Positions 51,287 through 59,571 of a DNA stretch of 59,571 nucleotides are shown piece by piece. Each line of letters begins with the position of its first letter. Position 1 is the stretch's first letter. The DNA comes from Pseudomonas putida (GTDB lineage Bacteria; Pseudomonadota; Gammaproteobacteria; Pseudomonadales; Pseudomonadaceae). A program made the translations under genes and the position numbers. The notes under the pieces were generated by a model. That model worked only from the letters and a program-made list of their open reading frames with translations, made no database searches and was not told where the DNA came from. Location: the NCBI RefSeq assembly GCF_001976065.1, contig NZ_MNAH01000001.1:1390086-1449656 (forward strand), written 5' to 3'.

Positions 51287-52747
51287 CTAGTTAGCTGTGG
51301 TTCCGATCAATTTTGGTGTTCCCCACTCGGCACGGTCAGGTGTCAGATATTGGAATGATTCACCGGTTCTCTGGATTGCACCGCTCAATTCTGATGTAGG
51401 GGCGACTTTACTGACAAAAACCTCGGTTGGCTTCAATGGTGCCATCTCGTAGATCGAATAGGTGGTTGATTCGCTGCTCAACGGCAATCCGAACGAATCA
51501 GCCAGTGTCCTCCCGGAGTTCGCGGCTGCCTGTAGCTCCTCATGAGTGGTAAAGAACGGCGAGTAAGGTGAAACGCCTTGGCCTTCGGGCACGATTTTCA
51601 CAAGGGGCGAATCCATTAACCTTACTTCGGGGATGGTGGAGCCGGAAGCTACCTGGTCGAACGCCCGTGAGTAGATGGTTGTTGCATCAGCGTCAGGGGC
51701 AGCCGCTTGCAGTTTGCCCAGCAGTTTTTCCCCGTCAGGCGTATTCAGGAAGCCTTCGATTTGCTCGTTCGACAAGCCCTTGGTCTGGAAGGTTTTGACC
51801 TTCTTGACCTGATCCTCCACCGAAACGAAGTCAGGGTCCTGCTTGGCGTAATACTCACGCATTGTCTCCGGCTCGGCCTTCTGAAGAGGCGCCGGTTCCT
51901 TCACCCGCAACTCATCCCGAGCCAGCAACTTCTGCTCATTCCTTGCCAGCCAACCCGCCAACTGCTTGTTCGATATCTCCGCCTGTAGCTTCGCGCTACG
52001 GGTCGCGATGCTTTCCATGCTGTTCATCACACCGGCTTTCATCTGGCCCCGGGTCAGGTAGGTGACGATGGCGGTGAGCAGCAGGAGTACAAGCTGCTCC
52101 TGCCCGCGAGCCAGTTGTCGTGCCGCGCGTTCGACGCGCTCCTGTACCAGTGCAGCGGAGCCGCCGCTGGGGTCGAGGCCGGACGGCTTGAGGCCTTCTT
52201 CGGCGTGCCAGGCCGTGGCGATGCCTTCCTGCAAGGTCGAGAGGCAGGCGGGCAGGCCCTGGTAAAAATATTCGGCGATGGCGGACAGGCCCAGGGCCAT
52301 GAGAATCAGGTTGCCGACTTGTAACCCGATTCCGCCACCCACCATTGCTCCAGGGCCAGCGCCGACGCCAAATGCGAAGGCCCCCGCTGCGCCGCCGGCC
52401 ACGGTGCCGATCGCCACGCTGCCGCCGAGAATCATCGAGACTTCTTTGACCAGTTGCAGCAGCACCGGCAGGATCTGCTCGATTTCAATCGAGGCCCACT
52501 TGCGCTTGAGGTCCATCTGGATGATCGGGTAGGAGAGGGTCATCGCCTGATGCACCGCATCGATGCGATGACCGCCCATGTAGCCATAGGCCTGGCTCGC
52601 GCCATTGCTGACACGCCGGGTGAAGCCGTTCCAGTTGTCGTGAACGCTCTGCAGGCCGTCGTTGACGCCCTGGTTCAGCTCGCTGAATTTCTGGTCGAGG
52701 TTGCGTTCGACATCGGCCCAGCTGGGCACGTTGGCTAAAAGATCCAT
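51287..52747 (-). CDS. Candidate T6SS effector with DUF6861-like N-terminal region
   Basis: A 486-residue protein. The N-terminus (MDLLANVPSWADVERNLDQK) matches my memory of DUF6861 proteins, found at the front of Pseudomonas polymorphic toxins. Glycine/alanine-rich hydrophobic segments near residues 103-165 and 220-240 could insert into a membrane. The C-terminal ~150 residues after a charged linker (YAKQDPDFVSVEDQVKKVKT) include SPYSPFFTTHEELQAAANSG and FVSKVAPTSELSGAIQ, probably the toxin domain, of uncertain activity. The gene is followed by a likely immunity gene. No PAAR domain is visible, so delivery may need VgrG or another adaptor. Confidence 0.65.
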   Translation of the reverse strand: MDLLANVPSWADVERNLDQKFSELNQGVNDGLQSVHDNWNGFTRRVSNGASQAYGYMGGHRIDAVHQAMTLSYPIIQMDLKRKWASIEIEQILPVLLQLVKEVSMILGGSVAIGTVAGGAAGAFAFGVGAGPGAMVGGGIGLQVGNLILMALGLSAIAEYFYQGLPACLSTLQEGIATAWHAEEGLKPSGLDPSGGSAALVQERVERAARQLARGQEQLVLLLLTAIVTYLTRGQMKAGVMNSMESIATRSAKLQAEISNKQLAGWLARNEQKLLARDELRVKEPAPLQKAEPETMREYYAKQDPDFVSVEDQVKKVKTFQTKGLSNEQIEGFLNTPDGEKLLGKLQAAAPDADATTIYSRAFDQVASGSTIPEVRLMDSPLVKIVPEGQGVSPYSPFFTTHEELQAAANSGRTLADSFGLPLSSESTTYSIYEMAPLKPTEVFVSKVAPTSELSGAIQRTGESFQYLTPDRAEWGTPKLIGTTAN

Positions 52748-53378
52748 TTACTCATCACTGTCCTTGGGGGAAAGGCGCTTCCTTGTTGCTGCAGTGAAAC
52801 TGTCGATTATCCGACTTCACAGCATTGCCTGAGTGATGGCAATGGGCCGCACTTCCGACTGCGGGGCGAGTTGAAAGTTTCAACATGGATCCCATTTTTT
52901 GTTATTCGCGTTACATTCGGCAATGATGGCAATAAGGCATTAGCCGCTAATTGACAGCGTTTAACTTCCCGTTTGTCCTTGATATATCGGCGTTTCTGGT
53001 TGGCCAGCGTGGCGATAATTATTTTTCAGGATTATCCGGAGCTGAGTTCGAAGCGCGTGGAAGCGCCCGCATGCACTGCCTGCGACTTGACAGGGCGCAT
53101 AACATGCGTGTCTCCTTCCCGCGTTCGAGTACCTGTGATATTCGTAAAAGTGTGACAAATTTCTCAATTATTTAGCCGGGTAATGGCACTTTCATACTGC
53201 CTTGCGGTCGCAGTTCCTGACGCACAATGGTGTGTAATGGATTTCATTCGGTGTTTAAAAAATCGATGAAAATCAAGAATTCATAGTTGCGGCAAACAGG
53301 GTTTTGACCCTTTTATCTGATTCGTGCGCAGTGGTTGAGAGAGGGCGGTAGCTTTCCACTGTTTTCAAGGAGATACAC
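52748..53378. other. Intergenic region between effector and vgrG operons
   Basis: A 631-base, relatively AT-rich divergent region that must hold promoters for the leftward effector and rightward vgrG operon. A perfect dyad GTTGAAA-G-TTTCAAC is at 52870-52884. Forward and reverse frames here are short and lack ribosome binding sites. TGGCAC near 53184 is not a sigma-54 site because the spacing to GC is wrong. Confidence 0.5.
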
Positions 53379-55232
53379 ATGTTGATGGACCTTGCCGCAA
53401 TGCTTTCCCCGCAGAATCGGCGCCTGTTCAAGTTCAAGAACTTCGCCAACCCCGAACAGCAATTGTTGCTTGAGTCCTTCAAGGGGACCGAAGGTCTGTC
53501 CCGCGCGTACAACTTTGAATTGCTGCTGGTGTGCCAGGACTCCGGCGTCGAGTTGAAGTCGATGATGGGCCAGCACGTGGTCCTGGAAATCGAACTGGCA
53601 GACGCCACGCCTCGCTACCTGGCAGGCTACCTGACGCGGTTTGCCAGCATCGGCAGCGACGGCGGCATGGCCCGCTATACGGCGACGCTGAACCCCTGGT
53701 TCTCCATGCTGAAGAACCGCTTCGACACGCGCATTTTCCAGGGTTGCACAGTCGAGGATGTCGTCACCCAGGTGTTTGCGCTGTGCACCGCGTTTTCCCG
53801 GCACGAATTCCATCTGAGCAAGCCGCTCAAGCATTACACCTACATCACCCAGTACCGCGAATCGGACTTCAACTTTGTCCAGCGCCTGCTGGAAGAAGAG
53901 GGGATGTTCTACTACTTCGAGCACACCGCCGAAGGCCACACCATGATCATCTGCGACGACTCCAGCACGCTGGTGCCGTTGCCTGAACAACCGCAGATCC
54001 GCTTCCACACGGCATCGGTCACCGAGACCGCCGACTCCATTACCCAATGGAGCGGAAACCGTCAGTTGCAGTCGGGGAAAATCGCGGTCCAGACCTTCGA
54101 TTATCGTCAGCCGTCCAATCGTTTGCCGGTCGCCATGAAGAGCCTGAACAAGCAGGGCGATGTCGACGAGTTTGAAATCTACGACTTCCCCGGCCAATAC
54201 ACCCACGGCACCTACGACGAAGGTGAAGCGCTGCTGCGGTTGCGGGTCGAAGCGCTTGAACTCAAGGGCAAGAGTTTTCATGGCGCCAGCAACTGCCGCG
54301 CGATGAAACCCGGCTACACCTTCGAACTGCTGCAGCATTACGATCACGATCAAGGCCCCGCCGATGATCGTCAGTTCCTGCTGATGAGCGTCGAGAGCGA
54401 AGGCCACAACAACTACCTTAGCGGGCAGCAGGCGAGCTACTACAACACCTTCTCCTGCGTGCGCAAAAAGATCGTCTTCCGCCCTCAACTCACCACCCCG
54501 CGACCGACCATCTCCGGCCCGCAAACCGCGATCATCGTCGGCCCGCCGGGGGAGGAAATATTCACCGACGAACTCGGCCGCGTGAAGGTGCAGTTCCACT
54601 GGGACCGCAAGGGCGAGCACAACGACAAGAGCTCCTGCTGGGTCCGCGTTGCCCAGGCCGGCGCCAGCGGCGGTTTCGGCAGCATCCAGATTCCCCGTGT
54701 GGGCGATGAAGTCGTGGTGGTGTTCCTCGATGGCAACCCCGACCGCCCATTGGTCATGGGCAGCCTCTACAACAGCCAGAACACCCCGCCGTGGTCGTTG
54801 CCGGCAAACAAGACCCAGAGCGGGTTCCTGACGCGGTCGATGAAGGGCGACGGCGGTACGGCGAACTTCTTCCGCTTCGAAGACAAGTCCGGCGCCGAGC
54901 AGATCATCATGCATGCCGAGCGCAACATGGACACCGAGATCGAGGTCGACGAGACCCACAGTGTCGGCAGCAACCGCACGATCACGGTCGGTGGCACGCA
55001 CACCGAAACCATCAAGAAAGACACGGTGATGAATATCCAGGAAGGCTCGCTGACGATTCAGGTCGACAACCAGTTCATTCAGGTCAGCGCCAACCAGCAC
55101 ATCATTCTCCAGGTGGGGGACAGCAGCATCACCCTCACGCCGGACGGCATCGAGATCAAAGGCAAGGCGATCACCACCACCAGCACCGGCACGACCCAGA
55201 TCACCGGTTCCGAGGTCAGGGTCAATGACTGA
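53379..55232 (+). CDS. vgrG: VgrG spike protein (TssI)
   Basis: A 617-residue VgrG. The gp27-like N-terminus (RRLFKFKNFANPEQQLLLES, YLAGYLTRFASIGSDGGMAR) is followed by the OB-fold (VGPPGEEIFTDELGRVKVQF, HWDRKGEHNDKSSCWVRVAQ), the IQIPRVGDEVVVVFLDGNPD motif and a C-terminal beta-helix (NRTITVGGTHTETIKKDT) ending soon after. No extra effector domain follows, so cargo is carried by other proteins. AAGGAGATACAC precedes the ATG. It leads an operon with two Eag-type genes and an Rhs effector. Confidence 0.95.
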   Translation: MLMDLAAMLSPQNRRLFKFKNFANPEQQLLLESFKGTEGLSRAYNFELLLVCQDSGVELKSMMGQHVVLEIELADATPRYLAGYLTRFASIGSDGGMARYTATLNPWFSMLKNRFDTRIFQGCTVEDVVTQVFALCTAFSRHEFHLSKPLKHYTYITQYRESDFNFVQRLLEEEGMFYYFEHTAEGHTMIICDDSSTLVPLPEQPQIRFHTASVTETADSITQWSGNRQLQSGKIAVQTFDYRQPSNRLPVAMKSLNKQGDVDEFEIYDFPGQYTHGTYDEGEALLRLRVEALELKGKSFHGASNCRAMKPGYTFELLQHYDHDQGPADDRQFLLMSVESEGHNNYLSGQQASYYNTFSCVRKKIVFRPQLTTPRPTISGPQTAIIVGPPGEEIFTDELGRVKVQFHWDRKGEHNDKSSCWVRVAQAGASGGFGSIQIPRVGDEVVVVFLDGNPDRPLVMGSLYNSQNTPPWSLPANKTQSGFLTRSMKGDGGTANFFRFEDKSGAEQIIMHAERNMDTEIEVDETHSVGSNRTITVGGTHTETIKKDTVMNIQEGSLTIQVDNQFIQVSANQHIILQVGDSSITLTPDGIEIKGKAITTTSTGTTQITGSEVRVND

Positions 55233-55244
55233 GGTAACGGTGTC

Positions 55245-55832
55245 ATGACCAGGGTCAGTCTCTACGATCGCATTTCCGAAAAGCGTATTGCGCGGGAGGA
55301 AGCCGAACGCCTGGCTCAACAGAACGCGCTCCTCGTGCAGCCTGAGCCCGAGCCGGAACTCGAGCCCGAGCCTGTGTTGGCGCTGCAAGACACGCCCAGC
55401 AGTTTCTCCTTCGGGGGTTTCAACCTGGCTTTTCCGGCGGGCTTCAATTTCCGTGAGGTCCAGACCACCCTCGAGCACCAGGGCGAGCCGATCAGCCTGA
55501 CGATCAAGCGTCGTGACGTGCAACAGGGACAGACGCTGGATCAATTATTCGAAGCCTCGGTGCAGGCGTTTCGCCGGGAGCATCCGGACGTGCGCATCAT
55601 CCGTCAGCGCGATGTCAGCGTGGCCGGCAATGCAGCGAAATCGGTGGATCTGCATTTCAAGTGCGGTCATGCCGATCGTCACGCGCGCCTGGTGGGTGCC
55701 CTGGTGCCCGTCGCCGGGCGTGACGATGGCCAGTGGCTGAGTATCGCTTGCGAGATCGATCCGGCCCGGCCCGCGCTCAGTCTCTGGCTGGTTGATTTTG
55801 ACGGCATGCTCGACGGCCTTGCCGTGCGCTGA
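55245..55832 (+). CDS. Eag-type chaperone (DcrB/DUF1795-like), first copy
   Basis: A 195-residue protein with a charged N-terminal helix and Glu/Pro-rich linker (PEPEPELEPEPVLALQ), then a DUF1795 core (FNLAFPAGFNFREVQTTLEH, ISLTIKRRDVQQGQTLDQLF, RDVSVAGNAAKSVDLHF). Eag chaperones hold the N-terminal hydrophobic helices of prePAAR effectors and load them on VgrG. GAGGTAACGG precedes the ATG. The N-terminal extension is unusual for a single-domain Eag. Confidence 0.75.
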   Translation: MTRVSLYDRISEKRIAREEAERLAQQNALLVQPEPEPELEPEPVLALQDTPSSFSFGGFNLAFPAGFNFREVQTTLEHQGEPISLTIKRRDVQQGQTLDQLFEASVQAFRREHPDVRIIRQRDVSVAGNAAKSVDLHFKCGHADRHARLVGALVPVAGRDDGQWLSIACEIDPARPALSLWLVDFDGMLDGLAVR

Positions 55833-55869
55833 ACGCCACATTTTTTTTGATTCAAGGAAGTTACCCAGA

Positions 55870-56337
55870 ATGGATTATGAGTTGCAGGAAGGCAGCATCG
55901 CGCTGCCGCAAGGGTTCCAGGACCGCACGGTGAACATGTTCGTGCTGGGGGCAAGCATTCCGGCACCGTTGAGCATCACCGTTTCCCGAGACACATTGCT
56001 GCCCGGTGAGGCGCTCAAGGCCTACGTCGAGCGTCAGGTCAAGATGCTCGCGTCCAAGCTGCGCGGCTATACGCTGTTGGGCAAGAAGGCCGTTGCGCTG
56101 TCGACGTCGGCACCGATCGACGGCGTGCAGATCGATGCGTATTACATGACCGATGGCCGACCCTTCTATCAGCGCCAGGCGGCGTTCCTGATCGAGCCTG
56201 GACGCGCGCTGATTTTTTCCACCACAGCCCAGGCTGATTTCAGCATCGAGCAGAATCAGAACTGGAATGACCTGCTGGCCAGCTTTCAGCCTCGCCAGCC
56301 CGGCGGCACCAAGACCGACTCCAGCACACAGGAGTAA
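55870..56337 (+). CDS. Eag-type chaperone (DcrB/DUF1795-like), second copy
   Basis: A 155-residue DcrB/DUF1795 protein: [80 protein letters not shown]. This is the standard Eag form (EagR/EagT6-like). It ends 5 bases before the Rhs start. Two consecutive chaperone genes suggest that the effector has more than one transmembrane region to shield. Confidence 0.85.
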   Translation: MDYELQEGSIALPQGFQDRTVNMFVLGASIPAPLSITVSRDTLLPGEALKAYVERQVKMLASKLRGYTLLGKKAVALSTSAPIDGVQIDAYYMTDGRPFYQRQAAFLIEPGRALIFSTTAQADFSIEQNQNWNDLLASFQPRQPGGTKTDSSTQE

Positions 56338-56342
56338 CGGTC

Positions 56343-59300
56343 ATGTTTGAAGCCGCAAGGTTTGGCGATGAACTGTCGCACACCAGCGCCCTGGGTGGGT
56401 TTCTCATCGGCGCAGCGCTCGGCATTGCGCTGGTCGCCACAGTGGCGATCGCGACGTTCACCTGTGGGTTTGGCGTGGCTTTGTTGGCGGGTTTGGTCGC
56501 AGGCGTCGGAGGTAGCCTGCTCACCGCGGCCGGGGAGAAAATCGGCAGTATGTTTTCTTCACCCGCGGGGACCATCGTCACCGCGTCGCCCAACGTGTTC
56601 ATCAATAGCCGCAAGGCCGCCCATGTCGAAAAAAGCACGGGAGCCTGCGACAAGCATCCCGGCCCGGTGAAGGTCGCCGAAGGCTCGACCAACGTCTTCA
56701 TCAACGGCACGGCGGCCGCCCGCAAGGGCGACAAGATGACTTGCGGCGCGACACTCTCCAGCGGCTCGGACAATGTCTTCATCGGTGGCGGTACCCATCG
56801 CTACCTGCCGGTGGACGACGAGATCCCGGGTTGGTTGCGGACCACGGTCGACATCCTCATGGCGGTCGCCGGCGCAGCGGGTGGTATCGCCCAATTGATC
56901 AAGGCCGGGACCCAGGCCGGCATGAAAGCCATCATGCCCTGCGCACTGAAATTCACCGCCGGGTTTGTCGCCGGTGAGGTGGCCTCACGTTATGTCGTGG
57001 GGCCGGCCATCGAGCGAGCGGTGGGTGGCCTGATCGGCAACCCCGTCGACGCCACCACCGGCCGCAAGGTCATAACCGACGAAACCGACTTCAGCTTGCC
57101 GGGCCTGATGCCGATCCAATGGTCGCGCTTTTATGCCTGCGACCTGAGCGTCGACAGCGTGCTCGGCAAGGGCTGGGTCCTGCCCTGGGAGCAAAGCCTG
57201 CGGCGCAGTGGCGCCTTCGTTTATCTCACCGACAATCAGGGGCGCAGCGTTCCGTTCGTGGACGTGCAACCGGGGGAGCGCATCTACAACCCCCATGAAC
57301 AGGTCTATCTGGTCTGCACCGAGGGCGGCCACTACCTGCTGCAAACCCTCGACAATACTTTTTTCTACTTCGGCGAAGTCGCGGACGACAACAACCCGGT
57401 GCCGCTGCAACGCATCGAAAACGCCCTGGGCCACTTCCTGCATTTCACCCGCACCGCCCAAGGTTCGCTCACCGACATCAGCGCCACCGGTGGCGTGCGC
57501 GTGCACCTGCATTACGACAACCCGCTGGGCCGCCTGACCGACGTCAGGCGCGTGGTCGACAACGAAGCCGTCGAAACCCTGGTGCAGTATCGCTATGACG
57601 ACAACGGCCAACTCGCCGAGGTGATCAACCGCAACGGCGATTCACTGCGCCGTTTCAGCTACATCGACGGGGTAATGGCCAGCCACAGCAACGCCCTGGG
57701 CCTGACCTGCAACTACCGCTGGGAACAGCTCGACGGCCAGCAACGGGTAGTGGAGCACTGGACCAGCGATGGCGAGCGTTTCCACTTCCGCTACGACATC
57801 AAGGCGCGCACTACGCGGGTTACCGACGTGCTCGGGCGCGAAGCCGAGATTCACTACAACGCCGATCACCGCGTGATCGCCAGTCGCGACTTCGGTGGCG
57901 AGCACTACGTCATCGACATCGATGACATCGGCAACATGACCGGCCTGACGTTACCTGACGGCAACAGGATCACCCTCAAGTACGACGAATACTCGCGCCT
58001 GCTCGAAGAGACCGACCCGCTCGGGCGCTCGATCAAATACCGCTATCACCACCTGACCCCGCTGGTCACGCAGGTGGACTACCCCGACGGCAGCACCTGG
58101 CGAGCCCGCTACGACGACAAGGGCAACCTCATCGCCGAAGTTGACGCCCTCGGGCATGTCACCGAATACCTCAATGGCGACGACGGCCTGCCACACACCA
58201 TCATCGATGCCACCGGCAAGTCCAAATACCTGTGGTGGAACTCCCTGGCCCAGGTCGAACGCTTCCAGGATTGCTCGGGTAAAAACACCACCTACCGCTT
58301 CGACGAGCGCCACCATCTGGTCGCCGTCACCGACGCGCTGGGCCAGACCACCACGCTGGAGCGCAAGCCGGACGGCGAAGTGCTGCGCATCCATCACCCG
58401 GATGGCAGCGCCGAGTCGTTCACCTACAACGCTCTCGGCCAGGTGCTGACGCACACCGACGGCAAGGGCCAGACCACCCGACTGCTGCGCACCGCCCGGG
58501 GCCTGCCGAGCAGTCGCCAGGACGCCAAGGGCCAGCGCATCCGCTACGAATACGACCCGGCGATTCGCCTGACCGCGCTGATCAACGAAAACAACGCGGC
58601 CTACCAGTTCGCCTACGATGCATCCGACCGTCTGATCGAAGAAAAGCGCATCGACAACCTGACCCGGCGTTTCAGCTACAACCTGGGCGGGCATCTGACC
58701 CAGGTCGACGAAACCGGCTACGGTGAACGCGGTGAACGGCCACAGCGCCGCACCGAGTTCGAGCGCGACAGCATTGGCCGGTTACTGGCCAAACTCAATG
58801 CCGATGCCAGTCAGGATTATGTGTACGACGACGGCGATCGCCTGCTGTCGATCCAGCGCCTGCCGACCGCGCAGGGCAAGCAACTGGGTGTCAGCGAAGA
58901 AACGCTGGAATTCGCCTACGACCTGCTCGGAAGGCTGATCCAGGAGACCACGGCGCAAGGCGCCTTGTCCTACGAATACGACCCACTGAGCAACCTCACC
59001 ACCCTGACGTTGCCCACCGGCCAACACCTCAATCACCTGTACTACGGCAGCGGCCACCTGCACCAACTCAACCTCGACGGCCAACTGATCAGCGACATCG
59101 AGCGCGACGACCTGCACCGCGAAGTCCTGCGCACCCAGGGCACGCTCACCAGCTGCTTCGGCTACGACGCCATGGGCCGCAAGAGCTGGCAGTTCGCCTC
59201 GCGTCTGCCGGCGGAAAAACTCTCGCGCCTGCACAACCCCGGCATCCAGCCCGACCTGCTGGTCGAGCATGCCTACAACCCGATTCACCGCCGTCACCAG

Positions 59301-59571
59301 TACGACCCGGCCGGCGAACTGACCCGCACCCTCGACAAACTGCGCGGCGAGATCAAGTACGAATACGAAGCCAACGGCCAGCTGCACAGCCGCGACACCG
59401 GTCAGTTGATCGACAGCGAAGAATTCCGCTACGACGCCGCAGCGAACCGGCTGAACTTCAACACCAGCCAGTTTGACCACGTCAAAGACAACCGCCTGAA
59501 GCGCTGGCGGGATCAGGAATATGCCTACGATGCGTGGGGCAACCTGATTGAAAAACGCAGTGGGATGGGCA
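56343..59571 (+). CDS. prePAAR-PAAR-Rhs effector, cut by the right edge
   Basis: The first 1076 residues are visible. The prePAAR motif [10 protein letters not shown] (AARxxDxxxH) occupies residues 4-13. A hydrophobic segment follows at 19-58, then a PAAR domain at about 77-150 ([52 protein letters not shown]). A second hydrophobic part lies at about 168-215. The Rhs core begins near 235 ([19 protein letters not shown]) and carries many YD repeats such as [12 protein letters not shown] and [12 protein letters not shown]. The C-terminal toxin and its immunity gene lie beyond the window. AGGAG precedes the ATG. Confidence 0.93.
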   Translation, partial: MFEAARFGDELSHTSALGGFLIGAALGIALVATVAIATFTCGFGVALLAGLVAGVGGSLLTAAGEKIGSMFSSPAGTIVTASPNVFINSRKAAHVEKSTGACDKHPGPVKVAEGSTNVFINGTAAARKGDKMTCGATLSSGSDNVFIGGGTHRYLPVDDEIPGWLRTTVDILMAVAGAAGGIAQLIKAGTQAGMKAIMPCALKFTAGFVAGEVASRYVVGPAIERAVGGLIGNPVDATTGRKVITDETDFSLPGLMPIQWSRFYACDLSVDSVLGKGWVLPWEQSLRRSGAFVYLTDNQGRSVPFVDVQPGERIYNPHEQVYLVCTEGGHYLLQTLDNTFFYFGEVADDNNPVPLQRIENALGHFLHFTRTAQGSLTDISATGGVRVHLHYDNPLGRLTDVRRVVDNEAVETLVQYRYDDNGQLAEVINRNGDSLRRFSYIDGVMASHSNALGLTCNYRWEQLDGQQRVVEHWTSDGERFHFRYDIKARTTRVTDVLGREAEIHYNADHRVIASRDFGGEHYVIDIDDIGNMTGLTLPDGNRITLKYDEYSRLLEETDPLGRSIKYRYHHLTPLVTQVDYPDGSTWRARYDDKGNLIAEVDALGHVTEYLNGDDGLPHTIIDATGKSKYLWWNSLAQVERFQDCSGKNTTYRFDERHHLVAVTDALGQTTTLERKPDGEVLRIHHPDGSAESFTYNALGQVLTHTDGKGQTTRLLRTARGLPSSRQDAKGQRIRYEYDPAIRLTALINENNAAYQFAYDASDRLIEEKRIDNLTRRFSYNLGGHLTQVDETGYGERGERPQRRTEFERDSIGRLLAKLNADASQDYVYDDGDRLLSIQRLPTAQGKQLGVSEETLEFAYDLLGRLIQETTAQGALSYEYDPLSNLTTLTLPTGQHLNHLYYGSGHLHQLNLDGQLISDIERDDLHREVLRTQGTLTSCFGYDAMGRKSWQFASRLPAEKLSRLHNPGIQPDLLVEHAYNPIHRRHQYDPAGELTRTLDKLRGEIKYEYEANGQLHSRDTGQLIDSEEFRYDAAANRLNFNTSQFDHVKDNRLKRWRDQEYAYDAWGNLIEKRSGMG

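Noticed and set aside
53184..53205. Possible sigma-54 promoter upstream of vgrG
   Set aside because: TGGCAC is present but the nearest GC lies 12 and the TTGC 17 bases away, wrong geometry.
53313..55544. 743-residue reverse-strand frame
   Set aside because: Antisense shadow of vgrG and the first Eag gene; no family resemblance, no ribosome binding site, and forward translation is clearly VgrG.

Overview
The window looks like a chromosomal stretch of a fluorescent-group Pseudomonas. The reasons are high GC, DUF6124 and REP/REPIN repeats of the Pseudomonas type, a heterotetrameric sarcosine-oxidase-type operon, and a complete type VI secretion system (T6SS) with VgrG, Eag and Rhs genes. The assignment rests on recognising protein families and repeats by eye; no database search was possible.

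Layout. (1) 1-191: the 5' end of a vgrG running off the left edge. (2) 192-4181: a structured leader before a DUF6124 gene, a 70-bp tandem repeat array, a small acidic protein, and a haem-oxygenase-like iron enzyme paired with a methyltransferase. (3) 4194-11193: a 50-residue ORF, a cupin gene, a tightly overlapping acyl-CoA dehydrogenase-like / PIG-L deacetylase / NodS-like methyltransferase operon with a convergent GT2 glycosyltransferase, a DUF72 gene, and an Fsr-like MFS exporter divergent from an AraC regulator. (4) 11194-11808: REPIN-type array with a 134-bp period. (5) 11809-22353: one-carbon and amine catabolism. A leftward purU-folD-soxBDAG operon faces a rightward PuuB-like oxidase / XRE-cupin regulator / gamma-glutamyl-amine ligase operon. 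Between them lie three CATG-centred sites spaced exactly 24 bp apart. (6) 22354-22566: a candidate short sRNA ending in a strong terminator. (7) 22567-43409: a leftward T6SS operon in transcription order orphan gene, tssB, C, E, F, G, H, J, K, L, M, tagF, a TssM-OmpA hybrid, hcp, tssA. (8) 43410-53378: an accessory zone with an M48 membrane protease, duplicated and decayed modules, immunity-like small genes, and a two-gene candidate effector-immunity pair. (9) 53379-59571: vgrG, two Eag-type (DcrB-like) chaperone genes and a prePAAR-PAAR-Rhs effector cut by the right edge.

How they work together. The T6SS core encodes baseplate (TssE, F, G, K), sheath (TssB, C), tube (Hcp), cap (TssA), recycling ATPase (TssH) and membrane complex (TssJ, L, M). 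The peptidoglycan-binding OmpA module, absent from TssL here, sits on a second TssM-like protein. Spike and cargo genes lie at the right flank, where Eag chaperones would load the Rhs effector onto VgrG. In the amine region, the ligase and oxidase could gamma-glutamylate and oxidise an amine, while the Sox-type complex, FolD and PurU would carry a methyl-derived carbon through methylene-THF to formate. The substrate is not determined by sequence.

Most interesting points: the TssM-OmpA hybrid; the effector plus two related immunity-like genes; the prePAAR motif with two Eag genes; complementary decay of a duplicated M48/DUF6966 module; a SoxD that has lost zinc ligands; the 24-bp-spaced operator triplet; and two candidate structured RNAs.
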